15,391 nucleotides of DNA from positions 21,601-36,991 of the forward strand of contig BQKZ01004918.1 of the NCBI GenBank assembly GCA_036244855.1, given 5' to 3'. The notes beneath the pieces are model-generated. The model did not search any database and was not told the origin of the DNA. It worked only from the letters and a program-made list of their open reading frames with translations. This document shows positions 7,711-14,765 of this stretch, one piece after another (within the stretch, counting starts at the first letter, position 1; every line of letters begins with the position of its first letter). The stretch comes from Temnopleurus reevesii (Eukaryota > Echinodermata > Echinoidea > Temnopleuroida > Temnopleuridae). Both the position numbers and the translations under genes were made by a program.

Positions 7711-7985
7711 AATTGGAAAGCTTTGTTACGGTTTGGGCTTGCAGGAGCCTGTAACATAAACAAGATTTCAATCAAATGCAAATCTATAATACATGGTTTC
7801 ACATAGACTTATAATTGATATCAATCGTATGATCAAATGGAAAGCTTTGTTACGGTTTGGGCTTGCAGGAGCCTGTAACATAAACAAGATTTCAATCAAA
7901 TGCAAATCTATAATACATGGTTTCACATAGACTTATAATTGATATATCAATTGTATGATCGATTGGAAAGCTTTATGTTAAGGGG
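7711..7985 (+). repeat. Tandem 124-126 bp repeat carrying copies of the exon 6 end and donor
   Basis: GGAAAGCTTTGTTACGG starts at 7715 and again at 7839, and GGAAAGCTTTATGTTA at 7965, so the period is 124 then 126 bp. Each of the two full units contains GTTTGGGCTTGCAGGAGCCT followed by GTAACATAAAC, homologous to the last bases of exon 6 with its donor and intron start at 7104-7135. The units are nearly identical to each other, differing by a two-base indel and a few substitutions. They look like recent duplications of the exon 6/intron 6 boundary. Confidence 0.85.
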
Positions 7986-8400
7986 CCCTGCATTAAATAT
8001 AAAAGATGTGAATATATCTAGTTCAACTGTTTGATGATTCACATGCCAATTTCTTTCCTCTTGCATATTCCGGAACAATGGCATCCTGATGTGCAGTAAC
8101 ATATATGCTTAGCTGTATAGAGAGCAATATTAATCTTGTGACTGCTTATTAATTTCTTCTAATTTGTATCAATATATGTCTGCAGACTCAGAACTATACT
8201 GTTGTTTTCATGTGTTTATCATGTTTTTATTAGTTGCAATTAAGAATTATCAATGCAGGACTGTAAAACTTTAAATTAATTTTCATACATTATTTGCTGC
8301 TAGGTTAGGCATGCCTTTAGTAAGGTTTCAGGTTTCCACAATTAGCCTATATATTTTGAAATTATATGACTGTGCATAATTTCTGTCAATTTCCCGCCGA
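7986..8400. other. Intron 6 interior, no feature recognised
   Basis: AT-rich intronic DNA with no repeat or reading frame that I can support. It separates the exon-6 repeat array from the exon-7 copies. Confidence 0.6.
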
Positions 8401-8480
8401 CAGTGCTGGGACTCTACAAACCATACATCAAAATAACAGACTCTAACATCCTTCAAGCAAATCACCATGCATTGGTGTGA
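8401..8480 (+). pseudogene. Partial upstream copy of exon 7 (5' half)
   Basis: After a CAG at 8401-8403 the sequence reads VLGLYKPYIKITDSNILQAN then HHALV and a TGA at 8478-8480. It aligns column by column with exon 7 (VLELSEPYVKMKDSNSLPPH, YHLLV). Conserved residues include VL, L, PY, K, DSN and the H-x-LV, so it once was coding. It stops where exon 7 continues KIRDKAF, so only the first half was copied or has survived. No donor follows. Confidence 0.8.
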
Positions 8481-8619
8481 TTAATTTTATTAGTTATTTT
8501 TTAATTTCATTAATATTCTATGTACCAATATTTTAGATACATTTATCATTACTTTTCTTATTTGAGTAAAAAAAAAGATCACCTTACATTATTTCCTGAA
8601 CTAGTCTTACATTGGTCAG

Positions 8620-8788
8620 CAGTGCTGGAGCTCAGCGAGCCGTACGTCAAAATGAAGGACTCTAATAGTCTCCCACCTCATTACCATCTATTGGTGAAGA
8701 TCCGAGACAAAGCGTTTGATGCATGCATCGACACACAGTCATGGGAAAAGGCAGCACTTATTGGTCAACGCAACACTGAGCCATACAG
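8620..8788 (+). CDS. SMYD3: SMYD3-like methyltransferase, exon 7: TPR-like helices of the C-terminal domain
   Basis: Acceptor cttacattggtcag at 8619 (or one CAG further, at 8622; both keep frame), donor CCATACAG|GTATGA, phase 1 in and 2 out; residues 318 (split) to 374. It reads VLELSEPYVKMKDSNSLPPH then YHLLVKIRDKAFDACIDTQS and WEKAALIGQRNTEPYR. The pattern matches SMYD3 around VL..C...I, ..Y.LKVLD.AMDACI and ..ALFYGTRTMEPYR. In SMYD3 this helical domain closes over the substrate cleft and binds HSP90. Of the five exon-7 copies here, this is the only one that is full length with an acceptor and a donor. Confidence 0.88.
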
Positions 8789-8840
8789 GTATGAACGAAA
8801 CTTATAGATTGACATTTGTTTCATAAATTGGTTGGTTTAA

Positions 8841-8980
8841 GGACTGAAGGACTGTAATTGTTTTGTGGTGCATCACCATCTATTGGTAAAGATACGGGAA
8901 AGAGCGTTTGGTGCATGCATTGATAAACAATCATGGGAAAAAGCTGCACTTACTGGTCAATTTAACACGCAGCCATACAG
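8841..8980 (+). pseudogene. Second copy of exon 7, 5'-truncated
   Basis: Open from GGA at 8841, just after an in-frame TAA, to the donor CCATACAG|GTGTGA. It reads GLKDCNCFVVHHHLLVKIRE then RAFGACIDKQSWEKAALTGQ and FNTQPYR. The 3' two thirds match exon 7 closely, including the donor and the following intron bases. The N-terminal third has lost both similarity and acceptor. The GCATGCAT landmark lies 192 bp downstream of that in exon 7. The preserved coding frame suggests it is either recent or still selected. Confidence 0.8.
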
Positions 8981-9049
8981 GTGTGAACAAAACTTTTAGA
9001 TTAGATTAACGCAAATACCAATATTTGTTTCATAAGTTGGTTGGTTTAA

Positions 9050-9189
9050 GGTCTGAGGAGCTGTAATTGTCTTGTAGTTCATTACCATCTATTGGTTAAG
9101 ATACGAGACAAAGCATTTGATGCATGCATCGACACACAGTCATGGGAGAAAGCGGCACTCATTGGTCAACTCAACACCGAGCCGTACAG
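9050..9189 (+). pseudogene. Third copy of exon 7, possible alternative exon
   Basis: The 3' part reads HYHLLVKIRDKAFDACIDTQ then SWEKAALIGQLNTEPYR, almost identical in protein to exon 7 (R to L in one place), and ends at a good donor TACAG|GTATGT. Upstream is an in-frame TAA at the same place as in the second copy. A TAG acceptor after a short pyrimidine run (gtcttgtag, ending 9077) would begin an exon in exactly the phase required after exon 6 (112 bp, phase 1 in, 2 out). That form would lack the first 20 or so residues of exon 7. Calling it a pseudo-exon is the cautious choice; alternative splicing is possible. Confidence 0.7.
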
Positions 9190-9304
9190 GTATGTATGTT
9201 TATTTTCAATACAGGAAGGCATGCCATTATTTATTTATTTTTAATAACTTGTTTATCCAAAAACCTGTTTTTTATGACTGATGGACTTCAAAATTCTACT
9301 ATCA

Positions 9305-9403
9305 TATACTGATGAAGATATGAGACAAAGTGTTTCATTCATGCAATGATCGAAAGTAATAGGAGAAATCTGTCATAAGTCAACTCAAAACTGAACCATA
9401 CAA
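9305..9403 (+). pseudogene. Fourth, most decayed copy of exon 7
   Basis: CTGATGAAGATATGAGACAA followed by AGTGTTTCATTCATGCAATG is recognisable against exon 7 DNA, ending ACTGAACCATACAAGTATGA where the others have CCATACAGGTATGA. Indels and stops destroy the frame (ATGATC then AAAGTAATAGG). The donor has become CAA|GTATGA. A dead copy. Confidence 0.7.
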
Positions 9404-9633
9404 GTATGAATGAAATTTGCAAATATAAATGGGAATACCATTGAGGGATTTCTTTAAATACAAAGTCCCATAAAACAAGAACACATTAGCCACCTGCAAT
9501 AAAAATGCTATACCATGATGTTAGAATTGTTAGCCTTGTTAGCCTTCTTCTTGGAAGTTGCAAGACAAGTACATGTACTACCATTAATCAGGTTTTGTTT
9601 AAAATAACTTTTAGATTTTCTCCTACATTTCAG

Positions 9634-9732
9634 GCATCACTTTGGTTCATATCACTCCAGTTTAGGGATTCATCTGCCGAAGATGGGTAAACTGTTGCCT
9701 TACCTGGCAAGAATTCAAGAAAAATATAGCAT
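9634..9732 (+). pseudogene. First upstream copy of exon 8
   Basis: A good acceptor (tctcctacatttcag) and a frame in the correct phase give HHFGSYHSSLGIHLPKMGKL then LPYLARIQEKYSM and TGA. It aligns with exon 8 (KHYGPYHPSLGIHLLKMGKL, LLYLERIQEARDYLRE). Similarity ends at RIQE, where sequence shared with a tRNA-like repeat takes over. A GTGAGG at 9733 could act as donor but would give phase 1 and not fit the last exon. Likely a pseudo-exon or an alternative end. Confidence 0.75.
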
Positions 9733-9734
9733 GT

Positions 9735-9793
9735 GAGGGGTTTGAACCAATAACCTTCTGATTGGAAGATACAAAAACTTAACCAAGAGGCCA
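9735..9793 (-). repeat. tRNA-like remnant between exon 8 copies
   Basis: On the - strand CTTGGTTAAGTT resembles an A box and GGTTCAAACCC (9748-9738) a B box, at about tRNA spacing. Acceptor-stem pairing cannot be made, so it is not a functional tRNA. A weaker relative lies near 9915-9970 after the next exon copy, so it was probably duplicated together with the exon. Confidence 0.45.
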
Positions 9794-9819
9794 GCCGTAA
9801 TGGCAATTTTGTTTTGCAG

Positions 9820-9916
9820 GAAGTACCAACCTTGGGCTAGTCTAGGGAGTCATGTTGTGAAGAAAATTGAACTGTTGATTTACTTGACGAGAATTCAAGA
9901 AACTTATCGTCTATGA
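9820..9916 (+). pseudogene. Second upstream copy of exon 8
   Basis: Acceptor attttgttttgcag, then in the expected phase KYQPWASLGSHVVKKIELLI, YLTRIQETYRL and TGA (9914-9916). About half of the residues match exon 8 (K-Y/H-x-P, SLG.H, K, L.YL.RIQE). The 3' end is shared with the first copy rather than with the intact exon, so these two copies share a more recent ancestor. No in-phase donor, so it would end translation if used. Confidence 0.75.
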
Positions 9917-9995
9917 GGGCTTTGAAAGAAAAACCTTCTATTCAGAAGATGCACAAACTTGATCAATAATTCTTTATTTTGTTTTAATATTGCAG

Positions 9996-10104
9996 GAAGC
10001 ATTATGGCCCATACCACCCCAGTTTGGGGATTCACTTGCTGAAGATGGGTAAACTGTTACTCTACCTCGAGAGGATTCAAGAGGCTCGGGACTACCTCAG
10101 AGAG
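9996..10104 (+). CDS. SMYD3: SMYD3-like methyltransferase, exon 8: TPR-like helices
   Basis: Acceptor ttttaatattgcag, 109 bp, donor CAGAGAG|GTAAAA, phase 2 in and 0 out; residues 374 (split) to 410. It reads RKHYGPYHPSLGIHLLKMGK then LLLYLERIQEARDYLRE. This matches SMYD3 'P.SHPV.GV..MK.GKL.L....FP.A...L' and is a canonical TPR-like helix pair. It is the third and only complete one of three exon-8 copies, spaced 176-186 bp apart. Its donor and phase fit the last exon exactly. Confidence 0.9.
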
Positions 10105-10244
10105 GTAAAATCATACACAAAAACATTTTAAGGTTTCCAAATCCATTTTTGTAAAGGCTTTGTAAAGAGACCAATAAGTTCAATTTTGTCTCATGCAAAC
10201 ACCAGTGGAGCTTGTACAATCCTGTAAGATTACAGCAGGATGGA

Positions 10245-10284
10245 TTTGGCGCATTATAAATTGCATCTATTATTATTATTATTT
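10245..10284 (+). mobile_element. SINE 3' tail fragment
   Basis: TTTGGCGCATTATAAATTGC followed by ATC and a (TTA)n run resembles the 3' tail of the SINE at 5855-6135 in opposite orientation. The upstream body and the tRNA head are not recognisable, so this is a truncated copy. Confidence 0.6.
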
Positions 10285-10382
10285 AAGATTATAAATCAGC
10301 ACAAGAATTGAAACCAGTCATTCTTAAGGTCATTCAGTCTTCCTTAACTTGGTGAAACACCGCCCTACTCCATATATTTGTA

Positions 10383-10523
10383 CAGTGGAAAATCGTTACA
10401 AAGAGATCTGATATTAAGAGGTAAAAAATCTGGTCCCAGCTCTTAAAAACATTGTTTTTTAACTCTGCTATAACAAGGTCTTTTTGATGGTCCGAGGAAC
10501 CTTGTTATACTGAGTTTCCACTG
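10383..10523. mobile_element. TA-flanked MITE, pogo/Tc1-like, in intron 8
   Basis: The ends CAGTGGAAAATCGTTACAA and inverted CAGTGGAAACTCAGTATAAC lie next to TA at 10381-10382 and 10524-10525. Length 141 bp. The internal CTGGTCCCAGC is shared with the copy at 787-969 (CTGGTCCCAAC), supporting one family. Confidence 0.8.
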
Positions 10524-10758
10524 TACTAAATCTAAATTTTAATCATACTTTTCATGTACGATGAAACACTAGAATTGTCTTTCCTTAATGCTTACCTTAT
10601 CTGAAGTGCTGTGAAAAAAAATATCACAAAATGAAGTAGGAATCAAATACAAGACCTTCTGGTTGCTAGACAGGCGTCTTACCACAAGTCCAGTAAGATG
10701 CCTAATACCTGTGGATGGAAAGTATGTCTAGCAACGAGCAAGTCATGGGATCTATATA

Positions 10759-10853
10759 CAGTCCACCCTCGTTATAAAGAGCACTCATATAATGAGATCT
10801 TCTCTCGTCTATAACCGTGCCAATATGTGAACTTAATATAAGAAGTTTGACTG
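10759..10853. mobile_element. Short TA-flanked MITE of the same family in intron 8
   Basis: The left end CAGTCCACCCTCGTTATAAA continues GAGCACTCATATAA, and the element closes with AGTTTGACTG followed by TA. The left half matches the start of the 787-969 copy. The middle is deleted, leaving about 95 bp. A (TA)n run follows directly. Confidence 0.75.
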
Positions 10854-10932
10854 TATATATATATATACAAGATTTTTAACTCCCCAGCAGAAGAATCATT
10901 GATTTAAGTTATTTTTTGTTCTTTCGTGTCAG

Positions 10933-11019
10933 GCCGAGATGGTGCTGGAGGTAACCCATGGCCAGAAGCATTCCTTGATGATTACACTGGTCCAAGAACT
11001 GCTCGCTAGCTGCAGATGA
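10933..11019 (+). CDS. SMYD3: SMYD3-like methyltransferase, last exon 9
   Basis: Acceptor ttttgttctttcgtgtcag, phase 0, 28 codons and TGA at 11017-11019. It reads AEMVLEVTHGQKHSLMITLV then QELLASCR. It matches the SMYD3 end with its conserved 'I..VTHG..HSLI..L..LL'. This completes a protein of 438 residues if the exon 5 TGA is read through. No canonical AATAAA follows within the next few hundred bases, so the poly(A) site is unclear. An intact second copy of this exon lies 495 bp downstream. Confidence 0.9.
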   Translation, partial: AEMVLEVTHGQKHSLMITLVQELLASCR

Positions 11020-11227
11020 TGATCTTCAATATTATGGGACCTCACACATCCAAATGTTTAGTACATCGTCAGCTGCCAACCTTCTGAAATATTGCTACCT
11101 ACCCAATGCAAGATTAGTTCATTTGAATTATTTGTCATATCATCCTGAGGCCATTCAGTATTGCCTAAATATTTTCTTTGATGATGAAAAGAGTAATATG
11201 GCAGTTGACACGGAGCCTATTCATCAC

Positions 11228-11427
11228 AAGTATTATCGTCGTCATCATCAACCCATCATCACCATCATCTTCACCATCATCACTATCATCATCATTATCA
11301 CCATCATCCTTATCACCATCATCATCATCATTATCATCCTCATCATCATTATCATCCTCATCATCATCATTATCGTCCTCATCCTCATCATCATTTTCTA
11401 CTTCATCATCATCCTCATCGTCGTCAG
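11228..11427. repeat. ATC microsatellite, first copy
   Basis: Imperfect (ATC)n with TCC, ATT and ACC variants, running up to the CAG acceptor of the duplicated last exon. It belongs to the 495-bp duplicated unit (last exon, 3' flank, microsatellite). Poly-Ser and poly-Ile frames here are repeat artefacts. Confidence 0.9.
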
Positions 11428-11517
11428 GCTGAGATGATGTTGGAGGAAGCCCATGGCCAGAAGCATTCCTTGATGATGACTCTGGTCCAAGAACTTCTCT
11501 CTATAAAGTATTGGTGA
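11428..11517 (+). CDS. Duplicated last exon, possible alternative C-terminus
   Basis: Acceptor context catcgtcgtcag, phase 0, 29 codons and TGA at 11515-11517. It reads AEMMLEEAHGQKHSLMMTLV then QELLSIKYW. Against the first last exon (AEMVLEVTHGQKHSLMITLV, QELLASCR) it differs at few positions until the final residues, which have no similarity. The frame and acceptor are intact, but the pyrimidine tract is made of microsatellite and is weak. It could be a spliced alternative terminal exon or a recent pseudo-exon. Similarity continues into the 3' flank (AAGCTGCCAA(A/C)CTTCTG at about 11070 and 11567). Confidence 0.6.
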   Translation, partial: AEMMLEEAHGQKHSLMMTLVQELLSIKYW

Positions 11518-11705
11518 TGATTATGTACATTTGGCTCTTCATACAACTGCTGCATAGTTAGATAAGCTGCCAAACTTCTGGAGTATTATTATCTATTCAA
11601 TGTAAGAATTATTGAAATATTTTCTTCTATGATTAAGAACAGGGAATATATAAAACTAGCTGTAACAATATAGATGTGACCAGAGTTATTGTTGGTGTTG
11701 GATCT

Positions 11706-11918
11706 ATTCTTCATCGTCATCATCATCATCATGGCTACCACTACCACCACCACTATCATCATCATTATCACCACAACCACCTACACCATCATCATCATCA
11801 TCATCATCATCACCACCACCATCACCAACAACATCAACAAAATCATCATTATGATCATCAGCATCATCTTCACCATCATCATAATCAACCTCATCATCCT
11901 CATCATCGTTATCATAAA
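11706..11918. repeat. ATC microsatellite, second copy
   Basis: Imperfect (ATC)n with CAC and ACC variants, at the same relative place after the duplicated last exon as the first microsatellite has after exon 9. The poly-His, poly-Ile and poly-Asp frames on both strands come from the repeat. Confidence 0.9.
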
Positions 11919-11949
11919 TATGTCCCATGCCAACTTTTATTTTGAACTA

Positions 11950-12728
11950 CTCAGCAGCTCACATATTTGATTAGTATTTCAGAATACCGAGTATTCAAAC
12001 TGGTGAATTTCCACCTGTGAAAAGCAAGATAGCATAGTTTGAACCCACTCCTATGTATCTTTGCATTACATCTCATATCTGTAATTTCCATGATGATTGT
12101 TGGGAATTTAGCAATTTTTAAGTTCATGTCTGATTGAAATTTCTTCTCAAGGAGTCTTTGAAAAATACTATTTCAATTGTTCAAAATACCTTTATGTAAG
12201 CTTTGTAAAAGTAATGAAACAATTCCTCATTATTTAAGCAGTTTTTTTTCTTTGTTGCCAAGTGGTATGTAATCTTGCAGCTGTATGTTAAACCCACATT
12301 TTTGTACACCATTTTTTATTGATAAAGAAGTAAAAGTGGATAAATTTCTCTAAAGTCGTTTGTAAAGCAGACTTCATGTGAATGTTATACATGCTATATT
12401 GTAGCAAATTGTAAGCCAGGCAAAGACTCTCAGCGAAAGCTGCAATCATGTAGAAGCCTTGACTGAACATCATTCAACACAACTCTTTGTTCAGGGGCAG
12501 TGAAATGTTAACTGAACGAAGAGTCATGCAGAATCATGTACAATAGGGGCTTTCTATGTGACTTGGGCCTTCGGTTTTCCACAATTTGCATAGTTCACAA
12601 TGCAGAGTATGCAGCTAATGACCATTTCAGTATGTTATGAATCATGTAGTCTCTGATTGCAGAGTCGGTTATTATGTAGTGCAAAAAATGTGCATTGAAA
12701 GCCCATGGTTTGTGCCTATGGAGTTGTA
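11950..12728. other. Intergenic DNA, little recognised
   Basis: No coding exon, RNA gene or clean repeat can be supported. A stretch at about 12440-12580 (CAACACAACTCTTTGTTCAG, later AAGAGTCATGC and CTATGTGACTTGGGCC) weakly resembles the GCCCCAGTCACA-type MITEs at 13133 and 13327 and may be a decayed relative. Confidence 0.5.
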
Positions 12729-12841
12729 GCATACAAGCACAGACCCTAGGCTTTTGGTGCGTGCATGTAGTCACAGATTGCATACCCTGTATCACGCTCT
12801 GCGCACGCACACACCGAACACCTAGGTCTGTGCTTGCAAAC
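12729..12841. mobile_element. Foldback element with 40-bp arms
   Basis: The left arm from 12729 (GCATACAAGCACAGACCCTA, then GGCTTTTGGTGCGTGCATG) is inverted at the right (GCGCACGCACACACCGAACA, then CCTAGGTCTGTGCTTGCAAA). The arms agree at most positions around a loop of about 30 bases. Typical MITE/foldback size; no clear target duplication. Confidence 0.7.
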
Positions 12842-12945
12842 TTGTGGACTTGGTGGCGAGGAGGGATGGATGGGGAGAGGTGCCAACGGTTCAGGAATAT
12901 GCTTGAGGAGTATTTTCAAACGAATTCAAGGCTTTTCACCACAAG

Positions 12946-13320
12946 TGAGTGGACAAGAGTGGGGAGGGGTGAGGAGAGGTGAGGAGAGACAGTAAAATCT
13001 TGGCAAGATGGGGAAAGTAGGATGAACAAGGGAGAGGAACAGACTTGAGAGAAGAAAGGATGAGTGAAAGCGAGAGTAAAGGAAGGAGAAAATAAGTGAA
13101 GTTGAAGCAGAGAGCAGTATATCCATGGTAAAGCCCCAGTCACAAAGGACCTTTGAAGCAACACGATTAAACACGATTCCTTGTCCAGTTCATAGTTAGC
13201 TGCTTGTGAACAAAGAGTCGTGTTGGTTCTGAGGTTCTATTTGACTGGGGCTCAAGATGAAAGGAAAGCCAGGGGAAAAGAGTGCTAGTGGGTGAGAAGG
13301 TGTGGGTGAGGTGTGAGGCC
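12946..13320. repeat. Long purine-rich tract interrupted by a MITE
   Basis: From 12946 to about 13118 the + strand is strongly A/G biased (for example GTGGGGAGGGGTGAGGAGAG), and the bias resumes at 13254-13316 (GATGAAAGGAAAGCCAGGGG). The MITE at 13133-13251 lies between the two halves. The - strand frames here, rich in Ser, Leu and Phe, reflect this bias. Confidence 0.7.
13133..13251. mobile_element. MITE with GCCCCAGTCA ends, copy 1
   Basis: The left end GCCCCAGTCACAAAGGACC and the inverted right end GCCCCAGTCAAATAGAACC match well, with inner ACACGATT and AGTCGTGTT also inverted. Length 119 bp. Flanking bases do not give a clear duplication, so one edge may have decayed. Confidence 0.75.
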
Positions 13321-13326
13321 CTTTAG

Positions 13327-13439
13327 GCCCCAGTCACATAGAGACCCGGAAACAACACGATTCAAGACGACTTTTTGTTAATTCACCGTTAACTGTCGTG
13401 TTGAGTCGTGTTGTTTCCTGGGCCATATGTGACCAGGGC
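13327..13439. mobile_element. MITE with GCCCCAGTCA ends, copy 2, TTTAG duplication
   Basis: The left arm GCCCCAGTCACATAGAGACC then GGAAACAACACGATTC pairs with the right arm whose inverse is GCCCTGGTCACATATGGCCC then AGGAAACAACACGACTC. TTTAG is present at both flanks (13322-13326 and 13440-13444), a 5-bp target duplication. 113 bp. It is the same family as the element at 13133 but better preserved. Confidence 0.8.
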
Positions 13440-13449
13440 TTTAGGACTT

Positions 13450-14400
13450 GCAGAGCTGCCAAATAGTGGGATTTTATCCTATTTACCGGTAGTAGGATTT
13501 TTTCAGTGAAAAAAAGAACATAAGGGACAAAATAGGATATTCTTAGTCCCTCATTGGTATTAAGTCTTTTTTCAAGTTTTTAAGACCATTACTGGAACAT
13601 CCAAGGACAAACAATTTGGACGATATACATAAATTCCATTCAAGCAAGCACAATGGCTTTTGCCCACAAAAGAAATTTCCTTCACTGTCATTTTACAGAG
13701 AAATGTAGAGCATATGTCATACATTTATAAATGCTGTATGGCAGGGATGTTCCTTTCTTTTATCTGCCCGAGTCATTGTGGAAGCTTGAAAGGTCAGGGT
13801 GTGGTTTTATTTTGTCCAGATTCTTTATCGTTTGATTTCTTAGTGCACGTCTCGTTTCTTTCACTTTCCCTTGTTACTTTTTCTCCTACTTCACTCTACC
13901 ATGTCTCTTTCCAAACCTTACTTTCCAAGGTCTTCTTTCCACAACACTTTCACACTCATGTAAGCATCTTTCACTGTGGGGAAAAGGATTATGGAAAGAA
14001 TATACAACTCTATTCATGCATTCCAAATGGCTAGATATACACAAATGAAAGTAACCTGCCTATTCATTGTGCAATTCCAGTTTTTCATATTTTTGCACAA
14101 TAGGGGTAATGATTTCTTCTGTGTATGTAGCTATAGTGAATGCATTGTATGAATCATTTATTTTGTTTAAAATCATTTGTTCCTTCTGCTCAGTGTCTCT
14201 CCATAACTTTCACTTTTCCAGTCTCTCCCTCAAAACTCACGATTTGAAGTGTCTCATCTTCCACGCTTTCAACTTTTCTAATTCTCTTTCCTTCAAAACT
14301 TATGGTCTCCTTTCTTCACCAAGTACCAACAGACTCCAGAAACATTCGTTTTGGCAGATGCTATGTTTGTATGTATATCAGGAAAATTATTTGTACCAGT
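13450..14400. other. Intergenic DNA, no feature recognised
   Basis: AT-rich with pyrimidine-rich stretches on the + strand (13850-13950, 14190-14310). Two open frames of about 120 codons (13660-14034, 14067-14432) have Ser/Phe/Leu-rich composition expected from pyrimidine-rich DNA, with no recognisable domain or supporting splice signals. Confidence 0.55.
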
Positions 14401-14401
14401 A

Positions 14402-14440
14402 CAGTAAAACCTCATGCAGAGCACCTATATAATAATTTCT
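14402..14440. mobile_element. Single end of a pogo/Tc1-like MITE
   Basis: CAGTAAAACCTCATGCAGAG preceded by TA and followed by CACCTATATAATAA matches the left end of the 787-969 family (CAGTCAAACCTCGTTATAAA, GAGCAC). No matching right end with CTGTA follows, so this is a truncated copy. Confidence 0.6.
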
Positions 14441-14489
14441 CATTGTACCACGATAGATTTTTCTGATTGCACTTTTTGCATTATTATTC

Positions 14490-14765
14490 AATAGACCACT
14501 TTCGTATTATATTCAAATTTATATAAGTTTGCCCCAAGACGAACTTTGTATTCAGCTGCCAGAAGACAAGGATAGTTCATTAGTCAGAATGCTTCTTGCA
14601 TACTGAACATTGCTAGGTTGGACAAACATTGTAGCCTGAACTACCTAGCAACTACTGCTTGCTATTCACATTCCTTCCATTAAAATATCTGGTGGACAAT
14701 AGTTTATCATTGTGTGTTTTACAAAGAAGCACACATAAAATTTGAATACATTACGAAAGTCTATT
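14490..14765. mobile_element. 276-bp inverted-repeat element
   Basis: The left end AATAGACCACTTTCGTATTA, then TATTCAAATTT, matches the inverse of the right end AATAGACTTTCGTAATGTAT, then TCAAATTTT, apart from a 3-base indel and a few substitutions. The interior has no coding frame. Probable MITE; no target duplication is obvious at the flanks. Confidence 0.75.

Noticed and set aside
7711..9403. CRISPR-like array of regularly spaced repeats
   Set aside because: The repeats are tandem duplications of exon/intron pieces with 124-217 bp periods in an animal genome. There are no short identical repeats with unique spacers.
12916..13174. Two - strand open frames rich in Ser, Leu and Phe
   Set aside because: They are the complement of a polypurine tract, which produces long open frames without coding function.
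13660..14432. Two + strand open frames of about 120 codons
   Set aside because: Composition follows the pyrimidine-rich DNA and no domain, splice or promoter support is visible.
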